Source of the DNA: SHAN690 sp038131955
Lineage (GTDB): Bacteria; Bacteroidota; Bacteroidia; Flavobacteriales_G; Salibacteraceae
Assembly: GCA_038131955.1 (NCBI GenBank)
Contig: JAYPQK010000002.1
Location: 1 to 64,000, forward strand
Length of the DNA: 64,000 nucleotides
Direction of reading: 5' to 3'
Shown one piece after another: positions 47,188-55,750 of the stretch. The notes under the pieces were generated by a model that had not been told where the DNA came from, ran no database searches, and was given only the letters and a program-made list of their open reading frames with translations. A program made the translations under genes and the position numbers. Each line of letters starts with the position of its first letter. The stretch's first letter is position 1.

Positions 47188-48801
47188 TTAGTTAGTCTTA
47201 ATAAATTTATATGATTCATTGGCAAGTCTAAATATGTAGACATTTGGAGGTATGGATGAAATATCAACCAGATTATTTTTTGCATTTATCTTTCCAGATA
47301 CTTCTTCTTTTCCTAATATATTGAGTATACTAAATTCAACGTCTCCTGGTATTGCACTTTCTATAAAAATCTGGTTAATAGCGGGGTTTGGAAAAATAGT
47401 AAATTTGTTTTCATTCAAATCAACATCATCTACCGCAGCGTTATTCAGATAGTCTTTCTTAAAAACCCAAGCCATATTTGTAGATGTATTACTATTTGGA
47501 TCAAACCCACCAAAATAAATCGCAGATTCTCCTTGAAAGGGTGAAGTAACAGAGCACCTGTTTGCAACTAAAGCAGTATCGTTTGAACCAATAGTACCAT
47601 TAATCTCCTCTATCGAGTACTGACCAATTGAATCTCGCTTAGCAAACAAAGCTCCTTTATAGTAGCCGTTCCATAAAGGATGCCCCCCTCCAGAAATATT
47701 CGCCTCAAAACCAACCATGTGAAATGTGGCATTACTAACGGGATCAACATATTTATAAAACTCATTATAAGCGCCAAGAATATAATTTGAAGTAGAACCT
47801 GATAAGAAATTCTCAATCATAACAGATAATTTAGTCTCATATATACGGTTAAAACCTCCCATTCCATCTGGTTCAAGACGATAAATAATTCCTTGAGATT
47901 GGCCGTTAGGGCACCACATTATCAGGAAGGCATCATCAAACCCGCTAGGATTATCGATTGTTGTTAAGCCTCTAATTCCTCCTACTGCAGAATTGATTGT
48001 AGCTCCAAGGTCACTAAAATCGTGGTCTACAACATAGCTTGGTGCAACTCCATCAATTCGCCTATAGAGCTTACTACCTGATGAAAAATAGAGCGCACCA
48101 TTTGCCACTTCAATACCTAAAGGTCGGATACTTATGGGGCCAAATTCTGCTGTTGATACCCAATTAATTTTTCCGGGGATATTGGGGTTGTATTTGCCTT
48201 TAAATATTCCTTGTGTACCAACAGTAGCAAACACGTATTCCAGTCCTGTTTGCTGGTCAACATACATTTCAATGTCTCTAATGGAATAGTTTTCACCAGC
48301 AGGGAATCCCCCTTGTACTATTACACTTTCTCCCCATATACCATTTAAATCGTTTCTTACGAAACTTTTTACCACTACTTGGCTAGTAATATAATTTGGT
48401 GAGTATCCTGCGCAAATTAAAACTGTATCTGGAGAGGACAATAAATTGCCAAATTGATCTTTTGTAAATATTATTTGTTTAAGAATTTCGGGGCGAAGGA
48501 AACTTGCACCAAGAAACAAATCTTCCTGCCAATTACCTGAAGGATTATCTAATCTATTAATCTGCCCCCAGCCCATATTAATATTGGATCCGCCATACCA
48601 GATGTTATTCGCGTCTTGCCAATATCCGACAGATGCAAATAGCTTAGCTTTATGATTGACTAATTGTAATACCTCTGACCCTCCTAATAAATAATTATTT
48701 GAATCATAAGCTCCAGCAGAGAAGGATTTATTCCAAGTTTGGGCATTTACCAAACCGAAAGAGCATAAAATCCAAGTCAAAATCACGATACTTTTTCTCA
48801 T
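47188..48801 (-). CDS. T9SS type A sorting-domain protein, AT-rich
   Basis: 537 residues from ATG 48801: signal peptide (RKSIVILTWILCSFGLVNAQ), a beta-propeller-like body with no recognised catalytic motif, and a C-terminal T9SS sorting domain (FTIFPNPAINQIFIES to YKFIKTN). It is secreted and surface-attached; function unknown. Base composition differs from neighbours: hand-counted 60-base lines at 47281, 48001 and 48601 are 27, 45 and 40% G+C, against 47% at 50041. With the flanking tRNA copies this points to horizontal acquisition. Confidence 0.8.
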   Translation of the reverse strand: MRKSIVILTWILCSFGLVNAQTWNKSFSAGAYDSNNYLLGGSEVLQLVNHKAKLFASVGYWQDANNIWYGGSNINMGWGQINRLDNPSGNWQEDLFLGASFLRPEILKQIIFTKDQFGNLLSSPDTVLICAGYSPNYITSQVVVKSFVRNDLNGIWGESVIVQGGFPAGENYSIRDIEMYVDQQTGLEYVFATVGTQGIFKGKYNPNIPGKINWVSTAEFGPISIRPLGIEVANGALYFSSGSKLYRRIDGVAPSYVVDHDFSDLGATINSAVGGIRGLTTIDNPSGFDDAFLIMWCPNGQSQGIIYRLEPDGMGGFNRIYETKLSVMIENFLSGSTSNYILGAYNEFYKYVDPVSNATFHMVGFEANISGGGHPLWNGYYKGALFAKRDSIGQYSIEEINGTIGSNDTALVANRCSVTSPFQGESAIYFGGFDPNSNTSTNMAWVFKKDYLNNAAVDDVDLNENKFTIFPNPAINQIFIESAIPGDVEFSILNILGKEEVSGKINAKNNLVDISSIPPNVYIFRLANESYKFIKTN

Positions 48802-48870
48802 ACATGAAAATCTTATAATTACCATTAATCCGATTTAGGAAATCTTCACCCTAAATATATTTTCTTTTTT

Positions 48871-48996
48871 ATTGTGCAACATTATTCGGAAGAATTTATC
48901 ACGAAATCGGCGGCGTATCGGCGTGAGATGTTCTTCAAATCGATAGCCGGTTATAACTGGTTGCGCTCAGAAGGAATTATCTCCAGCGTTACATAG
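48871..48996 (+). pseudogene. C-terminal remnant of a GIY-YIG nuclease
   Basis: A 41-codon frame ending at TAG 48994-48996 reads YSEEFITKSAAYRREMFF then KSIAGYNWLRS, which resembles the C-terminal end of small GIY-YIG nucleases (EEF-TKSEAYRRE--KS--S). The GIY and YIG catalytic half is missing. The stop codon lies exactly at the junction with the tRNA-Ser fragment. Recognition is from memory of the family and the piece is short. Confidence 0.45.
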
Positions 48997-49015
48997 GTCG
49001 AATGTGGTGGTCTTG

Positions 49016-49037
49016 TCCCGAAGGGATCCCTATGGGA
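49016..49037 (+). mobile_element. 22-nt double-hairpin element, copy 1 (in anticodon loop)
   Basis: Two adjacent mini-hairpins: TCCC-GAA-GGGA then TCCC-TAT-GGGA. It sits between the G and A of the anticodon (after CTTG, before AAAACC). Removing exactly 22 nt restores the intact tRNA sequence. Confidence 0.7.
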
Positions 49038-49069
49038 AAAACCGTTGACCTTCACGGGTCCTGGGGTTC

Positions 49070-49091
49070 CTCCGAAGGAGTCCCTTTGGGA
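49070..49091 (+). mobile_element. 22-nt double-hairpin element, copy 2 (in T loop)
   Basis: Two mini-hairpins: CTCC-GAA-GGAG then TCCC-TTT-GGGA. It sits in the T loop after TTC and before GAATCCC. Compared with copy 1, the first stem differs at two pairs with both strands changed to keep pairing; the only other difference is in the second loop. Confidence 0.7.
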
Positions 49092-49123
49092 GAATCCCTC
49101 ACTCTCCGCCAGACGGAACAAAG

Positions 49124-49148
49124 ACGCCTCTGCTTGCAGGGGCGTTTT
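49124..49148 (+). terminator. Terminator after the tRNA-Ser fragment (possible original tRNA terminator)
   Basis: Stem ACGCCTCTG/CAGGGGCGT with one G-T pair, then TTTT. Its position directly after the right-hand tRNA copy suggests it ended the original tRNA transcript before the island entered; that is inference. Confidence 0.6.
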
Positions 49149-49213
49149 GCGTTTATGGCGGGGCCGATCGAGCGTGACCGAATTATTCGATATCATTGCC
49201 ATTCAGCACGGAT

Positions 49214-49948
49214 ATGACACCTAGGTTTTTCATTTCAGCTTTTGCAATAGTTTGCTTTTTGATCCTTCCATTCAATAAGGTCGACGCCCAGTCTGTCGGT
49301 ACTTGGGAAAAGACCAAAGAGGATAAGAAGGAAATGAGGCGGTTCAAGAACAACTACTACCACGCGCTCACCTTCGTTCCGTTTTCAGGATGGGTCAATT
49401 ACAGCATCCCTCCGGTTACCACCAATGGGTATGATCCACAAGTGATCAGTGAGATAAGAGCTTGGACATTCTTTAGCTTAGGTTACCAAGCCCGCTACAA
49501 TCTTTATAACTACCGTGATTGGTTTTCAGTCTCTCTTTCTGCAGAGCCCTATTGGGATATAGTGAGTCGGAGGTCTTTTGGCTCGGCTTCGGGCAGTGAA
49601 GACAGCAATAAGAAGGGTGTTTTCTTGGGTGTAGACCTCAATATTGGTCATCAATCCACCTTCAACAATCTTAACGACCGGGGTCTGTCGGTGTCGGGAG
49701 GACTTCACTTCAATAAAGTGGCTGACTATCCTGACACTCGAGCATTCTTTGGCAGATTGACCTATCGCTATGTGAAGTACAAAGCTTCCCTTTGGAAGGC
49801 AATGAAGGATGACGTAGACCCTAATCGTCAGGTGTCTCGCTCCATTGGATTTCAGATCGGTTATGGCGATGATAATGGCAAACCCGGTGTGCCGTATAAC
49901 ACGGCCACAGAGTTTAGATTGATCTTGACACGTGTCTTTGGTTACTGA
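49214..49948 (+). CDS. Probable outer-membrane beta-barrel protein
   Basis: 244 residues from ATG 49214: signal peptide (PRFFISAFAIVCFLILPFNKVDAQ), alternating hydrophobic strands and a C-terminal aromatic ending (LILTRVFGY) typical of beta-barrels. No specific family recognised. A start six codons earlier (49196) is possible. It overlaps the next gene by one base, so the pair is likely cotranscribed. Confidence 0.7.
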   Translation: MTPRFFISAFAIVCFLILPFNKVDAQSVGTWEKTKEDKKEMRRFKNNYYHALTFVPFSGWVNYSIPPVTTNGYDPQVISEIRAWTFFSLGYQARYNLYNYRDWFSVSLSAEPYWDIVSRRSFGSASGSEDSNKKGVFLGVDLNIGHQSTFNNLNDRGLSVSGGLHFNKVADYPDTRAFFGRLTYRYVKYKASLWKAMKDDVDPNRQVSRSIGFQIGYGDDNGKPGVPYNTATEFRLILTRVFGY

Positions 49949-51879
49949 TGAGTTGGACCTTACATATCGTCGCGTTGCTCTTTATCATTGGAGGGGCTTA
50001 TGCTGCAAAGGGTCAGTACAAACCAATGCAATCAGAAGGAGAGATCCCAGAGCATTTCCGTTATTCTCCTACAGAAAGATATGAGGCGAGTATCCTGCCT
50101 GGTTCTGCGTACAGAGAGCGCAATGCTCGCCTGACGGAGATGAATTTCCTTAATAGCACGCATTATTGGGTGAATGATCTCATGCTAAGCGGAAACGTGG
50201 TCTACGGAAACGTGGTAGATCGATACCTCCATGCCGTATTAGATAAGATCATCGAGGCGAATGATCTGGATGTCGATGTTCAGATCCATCCGATCAAGTC
50301 ATCCTATTACAACGCTTTCTCAACGGACTTGGGTTACATCTTCGTCAACTTAGGGCTCGTGGCCAAGGTGCGCAATGAAGCGGAACTGGCATTTGTCCTT
50401 TCCCATGAGTTAGTGCACTACATCTACAGTCACAACCTCCTAGGCGTGAGGAATACGTATGAACTCGAAAAGCGACAGGGAGGGTCTTCCTATCAACGAC
50501 TCTTAGAGCGACATAGCTATTCTCGAGACTTGGAGTTTGAAGCCGATTCGATCGGTTATCAATACTATCTCAACGCGGGGTACCGACCAAAGGAAGCCCT
50601 TGCAGGGTTTGAACTATTGGAAGATCCACGTCACCTGCCTGAAGGCATCGCCCTTCAAAAGATGACCGCTTTCGTTTCAGGATTTGACACGTTGGATGCT
50701 CATCTAATCGATTCACTCAACAAGGAGATCACGGAGGAAGTGGAAGTGGATGACTCACTTCGAACCCACCCAGCTGCGCAAGCTAGGCAAATGAGGTTGT
50801 TTGATCGGACGGAATCCATGGATGCTGGCGATGTTTGGTTGGTTTCTAAGGATTCTTTTTATGAGGCGAGAAAGGCTGCTAGGTTGGAGTGTGTGCGAGT
50901 TGCATTTCGAGAGAGGAATTACTTCGAGGCAGCGATGTATTCCGAGGCGATCGAGGAACTTTCGGGAGATACCGCGTATGCAGAAATGTCCTTTCTCCGA
51001 TCGATGATCGGTCTGCTAGCTAGTAAGATCTACGATCCCGAGGCAAGTCCATATGACTACTCGGTTCAGAGTCTTTACGCCGTGAGGTTGAGTGAGGAAA
51101 GTGCTTACCTGCCAGCCGTGCTCTATTTCCGAGCTATGGATTCACTGGGGATCGTCAACAACATCGAAGGGAGGTTCGTAGAGCTAGAAGAAAAGTATCC
51201 GGAATCAGAAGCTCTGCAACGTTTGAAGAATTGGTATATCGACTGGGTGGATGATGCTATCCTAGACGATTATGATGATCTCTTTTCGACCCAACTGGGA
51301 GAGTCTGATATACCCGAAAATGCGCTTCGGAGCGAGAAGAAGTTCTACCTCGACCCAATGTATCTGTTCATCGATTTCAGAAAGAAGTACAAGATCCAAT
51401 TCAAAGAAACCGAGCGCAACAAAGAGCGCTTCCTCGAAAAGACCAAACGCAAGGATAAGCGTAAAGGGTTATACGAGTTCTTCTCAGCGTCAGACAAGAG
51501 CAATCTGAATACTGAGACGATCAACGGCATTGCTTTGATGCGAGAAAGGGTGCGTGAGATGAACGCCATCCCCGGTGGACCTAACCTTCCTCCATTGGAG
51601 GTTGACTACATTCGAGACTTTTGTGAAAAGCATGGAAGAAGCGTGGTTCGCTTCTCTTTGGGAACTCATTACAAGGAGAACCACAATCCTGCAGCCATCG
51701 CAACAGCCTATCTCTACATCTACACGGCTCCCATCGCCTTGGTGAAATCCAATACGGCTAAGAATAGGGCCTATTTTGACTTCGCTGATTTTGACCTTAT
51801 CACGGGCGACCAGCGATCCTTCAGTGCTATCCGTAGCAAGAGAGGTATCGTAAGAAGGGTGTTCTTCATGTACCGTTGA
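49948..51879 (+). CDS. M48 family metalloprotease with signal peptide
   Basis: 643 residues: signal peptide, then an M48 zinc peptidase domain with HELVH at 153-157 and the third ligand Glu in LEFEADSIGYQYY. The C-terminal ~350 residues are TPR-like and then beta-rich with no recognised motif. It resembles BepA/YggG-type periplasmic proteases that maintain outer-membrane assembly; with a barrel gene just upstream, a role in envelope quality control is inferred. Confidence 0.88.
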   Translation: MSWTLHIVALLFIIGGAYAAKGQYKPMQSEGEIPEHFRYSPTERYEASILPGSAYRERNARLTEMNFLNSTHYWVNDLMLSGNVVYGNVVDRYLHAVLDKIIEANDLDVDVQIHPIKSSYYNAFSTDLGYIFVNLGLVAKVRNEAELAFVLSHELVHYIYSHNLLGVRNTYELEKRQGGSSYQRLLERHSYSRDLEFEADSIGYQYYLNAGYRPKEALAGFELLEDPRHLPEGIALQKMTAFVSGFDTLDAHLIDSLNKEITEEVEVDDSLRTHPAAQARQMRLFDRTESMDAGDVWLVSKDSFYEARKAARLECVRVAFRERNYFEAAMYSEAIEELSGDTAYAEMSFLRSMIGLLASKIYDPEASPYDYSVQSLYAVRLSEESAYLPAVLYFRAMDSLGIVNNIEGRFVELEEKYPESEALQRLKNWYIDWVDDAILDDYDDLFSTQLGESDIPENALRSEKKFYLDPMYLFIDFRKKYKIQFKETERNKERFLEKTKRKDKRKGLYEFFSASDKSNLNTETINGIALMRERVREMNAIPGGPNLPPLEVDYIRDFCEKHGRSVVRFSLGTHYKENHNPAAIATAYLYIYTAPIALVKSNTAKNRAYFDFADFDLITGDQRSFSAIRSKRGIVRRVFFMYR

Positions 51880-52875
51880 TCAATTCTCATCCGGAAACAT
51901 CAGGATGTCAAATCGTTCGTCGCTCATCTTGTAGCCTCTGAACATTCCGGGAGTATTGAACGGCATCGCGATGTTTCCGTCTTTGTCCAGTGCGATCAGT
52001 CCACCGAGGGCTCCCATCGAGCTGAGTCGATCGTGGATCATTTCATCTGAAGCTCCTTCAACGGAGAGTCCTTTGTAAATCATCAGGGCAGACACCTCGT
52101 GCGCTACATTCAATCGGATGAAGTATTCGCCATGTCCCGTACAAGAAACTGCACATGAGGCGTTGTTTGCATAGGTCCCGGCACCGATGATTGGGGAGTC
52201 GCCGATGCGGTTGAACATCTTATTTGTCATCCCACCTGTACTCGTTCCTCCGGCGAGATTGCCAGCTTGATCCAAGGCTACGGCGCCAACGGTTCCGAAC
52301 TTCCAATCGGGAAACTCTTGATCGATCGAACCTTGCTCTTTCGCACGTTCTTGTACTGCTCTTAGTGTTTCTTGGCTACGTTTTGTCAGGAAGTAGGAGG
52401 TAGGCTCGATCTCCAGCCCGTGTTCCTTGGCGAATTGGTCGGCGCCCGCATTGCTCATCAAGACATGAGGAGATTCATCCTTGACCAATTTGGCCGCTTC
52501 GATGGGGTGCTTGACTGACCTAACTCCCGCCACAGCACCGGCATCTAGATCGTGCCCGGTCATGATCGATGCGTCCATTTCAACCATTCCTTCGGCATTC
52601 AGTACGCTGCCTTTTCCGCAGTTGAAGTTGGAGTCGTCTTCCATGATCTTGATTGTAGCGACCACGGCATCTTCTGCGCTACCTCCTTCATCGAGGATCT
52701 TGTATCCGGCAGAAAGGGCGTTTTCCAATGCCCTATGATACGTTTCTTGCCGTTCAGCTGACAATCCTTCTCGTGTGATCGTTCCGGCTCCTCCGTGAAT
52801 AACCAAGCCGTAGAATTGAGCATTGACACTTGTGTGAACGGTCAAGATACTGATAATCAACAATAAAGCTCTCAT
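51880..52875 (-). CDS. Isoaspartyl peptidase / L-asparaginase (Ntn hydrolase)
   Basis: 331 residues: signal peptide (RALLLIISILTVHTSVNAQ), then the Ntn-hydrolase fold starting YGLVIHGGAGTITREG. The self-processing nucleophile is the Thr of GTVGAVALD, followed by the GGTSTGGMTNK substrate loop. Likely periplasmic, releasing aspartate from isoaspartyl dipeptides or asparagine. It abuts the M48 stop (convergent, no gap). Confidence 0.92.
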   Translation of the reverse strand: MRALLLIISILTVHTSVNAQFYGLVIHGGAGTITREGLSAERQETYHRALENALSAGYKILDEGGSAEDAVVATIKIMEDDSNFNCGKGSVLNAEGMVEMDASIMTGHDLDAGAVAGVRSVKHPIEAAKLVKDESPHVLMSNAGADQFAKEHGLEIEPTSYFLTKRSQETLRAVQERAKEQGSIDQEFPDWKFGTVGAVALDQAGNLAGGTSTGGMTNKMFNRIGDSPIIGAGTYANNASCAVSCTGHGEYFIRLNVAHEVSALMIYKGLSVEGASDEMIHDRLSSMGALGGLIALDKDGNIAMPFNTPGMFRGYKMSDERFDILMFPDEN

Positions 52876-52943
52876 GTTGTAGATATTAAAAGGCTGTGGT
52901 TCAAAAAGTTGGATTTACCAACCTTCATTCAATTACAATTGGT

Positions 52944-52963
52944 TATTTTTGCGCCCCGATTTT
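52944..52963 (+). promoter_or_regulatory. rpmG promoter/leader element
   Basis: A perfect -7 box TATTTTTG (52944-52951) is followed by CGCCCCGATTTT, nearly the same run as upstream of rpsP at 5592. It ends 17 nt before the rpmG ATG. Confidence 0.55.
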
Positions 52964-52980
52964 ATCAAAGACACGGAATC

Positions 52981-53163
52981 ATGGCAAAGAAAGGAAATAG
53001 GGTTCAAGTAATTCTCGAGTGCACTGAGCATAAAGAGAGCGGAATGCCAGGAACATCTCGTTACATTACTACCAAGAACAGAAAGAATACTCCAGATCGC
53101 ATCGAGTTGAAGAAGTACAATCCAATTCTTCGCAAGATGACCGTTCACAAGGAGATCAAGTAA
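52981..53163 (+). CDS. rpmG: 50S ribosomal protein L33
   Basis: 60 residues, the usual Bacteroidota L33 sequence (AKKGNRVQVILECTEHK, TSRYITTKNRKNTPDRIEL, MTVHKEIK). The ATG at 52981 is fixed by homology. In related genomes rpmB (L28) usually precedes it; here the preceding gene is the convergently placed isoaspartyl peptidase, so rpmB must be elsewhere. Confidence 0.97.
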   Translation: MAKKGNRVQVILECTEHKESGMPGTSRYITTKNRKNTPDRIELKKYNPILRKMTVHKEIK

Positions 53164-53186
53164 TAAAACTGCAAAAACATTAAGCC

Positions 53187-53342
53187 ATGGCTAAGAAGAC
53201 AGTAGCAGGACTAAGAAAGCAAGGAGCGAAGGATTTCACCAAAGTGATCAAAATGGTGAAGTCAGAGAAAACTGGTGCATACAGCTTCCGTGAAGAGGTA
53301 TTGCCAAAGGATGCGGTTAACGATTTCCTGAACGCGAAGTAA
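53187..53342 (+). CDS. DUF4295 small basic protein
   Basis: 51 residues, lysine-rich, starting MAKKTVAGLRKQGAKDFTKV. DUF4295 always sits between rpmG and ftsY in Bacteroidota; a ribosome-associated role is likely but unproven. 23 nt after rpmG, followed by a terminator. Confidence 0.92.
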   Translation: MAKKTVAGLRKQGAKDFTKVIKMVKSEKTGAYSFREEVLPKDAVNDFLNAK

Positions 53343-53363
53343 TCGCTCCTCTAATGATATGAT

Positions 53364-53396
53364 GAAAGCTTTCCACCCACGGCGGAAGGCTTTCTT
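53364..53396 (+). terminator. Rho-independent terminator after rpmG-DUF4295
   Basis: Stem GAAAGCTTTCC/GGAAGGCTTTC with one G-T pair, followed by a short T-rich run. Confidence 0.75.
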
Positions 53397-53421
53397 TGTT
53401 TAAACCCATCTCATTCATCCA

Positions 53422-54369
53422 ATGGCACTATTCGGTCTATTCAAGTCGAAAAAGGAGTCGCTAGACAAGGGACTCGAGAAGACAAGGGAAAGCGTTTTCT
53501 CCAAACTAACGCGCGCTGTCGTCGGAAAGTCGAAGGTGGATGATGAGGTACTGGATAACCTCGAGGAAGTGCTCGTAACGTCTGACGTTGGTGTGGCTAC
53601 CACCCTGAAGGTCATCGAGCGGATCGAAGAAAGGGTCTCACGCGACAAGTACGTCAGCGCTGAAGAACTTCAGACCATCCTTCGGGAAGAGATCACTTTG
53701 CTCCTCGAAGAGAACAAGGCTGGAGAAGTAAAGGATTTTGAAGAGGAGCTCAATAAGAAGCCTTATGTGATGATGGTGGTGGGTGTGAATGGCGTGGGAA
53801 AGACCACGACCATTGGTAAACTAGCGCACCAGTTCAAGCAAGCAGGAAAGACGGTGGTAGTAGGCGCTGCGGATACCTTCCGAGCAGCTGCCATCGATCA
53901 ATTGAAGGTCTGGGGTGAGCGTGCAGACGTCCCAGTCGTCGCCCAGAAGATGGGTTCGGATCCTGCCAGCGTTGCTTTTGATACGCTTCAGTCTGCAGCT
54001 AACCAGAATGCAGATGTGGTGATCATTGATACGGCGGGTCGTCTCCACAACAAGACCAACCTGATGAATGAATTGAGCAAGATCAAGCGCGTCATGCAAA
54101 AGATCGTTCCGGATGCTCCACATGAGGTGTTATTGGTTCTCGATGCTTCTACCGGACAGAATGCTTTCGAACAAGCGAAGCAATTTACCGCCGCCACAGA
54201 AGTGAATGCCTTGGCGTTGACAAAACTGGACGGTACAGCCAAAGGAGGTGTGGTCATTGGCATCAGTGATCAATTCAAGGTTCCTGTGAAGTACATCGGT
54301 GTAGGCGAGAAGATGGAAGACCTTCAACTCTTCGACCGCAAGGCCTTTGTTGATTCACTCTTCGGTTAA
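53422..54369 (+). CDS. ftsY: Signal recognition particle receptor FtsY
   Basis: 315 residues: N domain (1-~110) and GTPase G domain with G1 GVNGVGKTT (121-129), DTAGRLHNK and TKLDGTAKGG. It docks SRP-ribosome complexes on the inner membrane. The long acidic A domain of E. coli is absent, as usual in this phylum. rimO starts 9 nt after the stop. Confidence 0.97.
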   Translation: MALFGLFKSKKESLDKGLEKTRESVFSKLTRAVVGKSKVDDEVLDNLEEVLVTSDVGVATTLKVIERIEERVSRDKYVSAEELQTILREEITLLLEENKAGEVKDFEEELNKKPYVMMVVGVNGVGKTTTIGKLAHQFKQAGKTVVVGAADTFRAAAIDQLKVWGERADVPVVAQKMGSDPASVAFDTLQSAANQNADVVIIDTAGRLHNKTNLMNELSKIKRVMQKIVPDAPHEVLLVLDASTGQNAFEQAKQFTAATEVNALALTKLDGTAKGGVVIGISDQFKVPVKYIGVGEKMEDLQLFDRKAFVDSLFG

Positions 54370-54378
54370 GAAATAGCT

Positions 54379-55692
54379 ATGCGTACCAAAGGCCAACGTT
54401 CAGAAAAGATCAATGTCGTCACGCTCGGATGTTCCAAGAACATCTTCGATTCGGAAGTATTGATGGCTCAACTCAAAGCCAATCAGTTTGAGGTAGAACA
54501 CGAAAGCGAAGCTGAAGACTTCGATACGGTCATTATCAACACCTGTGGATTCATCGATAACGCGAAAGAGGAGTCGGTCAATACGATCTTACAATTCTCT
54601 GAAGCAAAGAAGAATGGTTGGGTAGAAAAAGTATTGGTAACTGGCTGTTTGAGTGAGCGTTATCGTGACGAACTTGAAGCTCAGATTCCAGAGGTGGATG
54701 CGTGGTTTGGAACCCGAGAATTACCTCGACTTCTCAAAACTTTGAAGGCCGATTATAAGCATGAGTTGGTGGGAGAACGTTTCCTCACTACACCTGTGCA
54801 CTATGCCTACATGAAGATCAGTGAGGGCTGCGACCGTCCTTGCTCTTTCTGTGCCATCCCCTTGATGAGAGGAAAGCACCGAAGCACGCCGATCGAAGAT
54901 CTCGTGGCTCAAGCTAAAGGACTGGCTGCCCAAGGCACCAAAGAACTCATCTTGATCGCGCAAGATTCTACCTATTACGGTCTAGATCTTTACGGAAAGC
55001 GCAATTTGGCGGAGCTGATGCAACGACTCAGCGAGGTAGAGGGTATTGAATGGATCCGACTTCATTACGCCTATCCGGCTGGCTTCCCTATGGATGCGAT
55101 CGAGGAAATGGCTCGTAATCCTAAGATCTGCAACTACCTCGATATTCCACTCCAGCATATCAGCGATGATATGTTGAAGAGCATGCGTCGCGGCACCACT
55201 AGAGCAAAGACGGATAAGATCCTAGCTCAAATGCGCGAGGTGAATCCGAACATGGCGATCCGTACGACTTTGATTACCGGTTATCCAGGCGAGACAGAAG
55301 AGCATTTCCAGGAGATGTACAACTGGGTGGCGGAGACCAAGTTTGATCGACTTGGGGTCTTTACCTATAGCCATGAAGAAAACACCCATGCTTACGGCTT
55401 GGAGGATGATGTCCCTCAGGAAGTGAAGAAAGAGCGCGCCAATGCCATCATGGACCTGCAAGAAGGAATCAGCTTTGAAAAGAATAAAGCCCGCATAGGT
55501 TCCATTGAGAAGGTGTTGATCGACCGCAAGGAATCAGGCTTATTCGTTGGCCGCACGCAGTACGACTCACCTGAAGTGGATAATGAAGTGGTCATCGATG
55601 CCACGGATACCTACCTGAGAATCGGCGACTTCGCTCAAGTCAAGATCATTGGCAATACTGCCTTTGACCTGGAAGGTGAAGTGGTGAAATAG
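54379..55692 (+). CDS. rimO: Ribosomal protein S12 methylthiotransferase RimO
   Basis: 437 residues: UPF0004 domain with cluster cysteines in TLGCSKN, NTCGFID and GCLSERY; radical SAM motif CDRPCSFC (~151-158); C-terminal TRAM domain. It adds methylthio to the conserved Asp of S12. Cotranscribed with ftsY. Confidence 0.96.
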   Translation: MRTKGQRSEKINVVTLGCSKNIFDSEVLMAQLKANQFEVEHESEAEDFDTVIINTCGFIDNAKEESVNTILQFSEAKKNGWVEKVLVTGCLSERYRDELEAQIPEVDAWFGTRELPRLLKTLKADYKHELVGERFLTTPVHYAYMKISEGCDRPCSFCAIPLMRGKHRSTPIEDLVAQAKGLAAQGTKELILIAQDSTYYGLDLYGKRNLAELMQRLSEVEGIEWIRLHYAYPAGFPMDAIEEMARNPKICNYLDIPLQHISDDMLKSMRRGTTRAKTDKILAQMREVNPNMAIRTTLITGYPGETEEHFQEMYNWVAETKFDRLGVFTYSHEENTHAYGLEDDVPQEVKKERANAIMDLQEGISFEKNKARIGSIEKVLIDRKESGLFVGRTQYDSPEVDNEVVIDATDTYLRIGDFAQVKIIGNTAFDLEGEVVK

Positions 55693-55750
55693 ATTTGAAC
55701 CATCCTCCTTACCGTTCGTTTTCGCTTTCTAGTCTTACTTTGCACTCGCT

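Larger units (their letters stand above)
48996..49108 (+). pseudogene. 3' fragment of tRNA-Ser(UGA) carrying two 22-nt insertions
   Basis: From GGTCGAATG to the discriminator base this repeats the last 69 nt of the intact tRNA-Ser at 46822-46890 with only three substitutions, once two 22-nt insertions (49016-49037 and 49070-49091) are removed. The acceptor 5' strand and half of the D arm are missing. The insertions interrupt the anticodon and the T loop, so it cannot make a normal tRNA. Confidence 0.92.

Noticed and set aside
48996..49108. Functional second tRNA-Ser or split tRNA
   Set aside because: The acceptor 5' strand and part of the D arm are missing and the anticodon is interrupted.
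49002..49217. 71-residue frame across the tRNA-Ser fragment
   Set aside because: It is translated from tRNA sequence plus the double-hairpin insertions.
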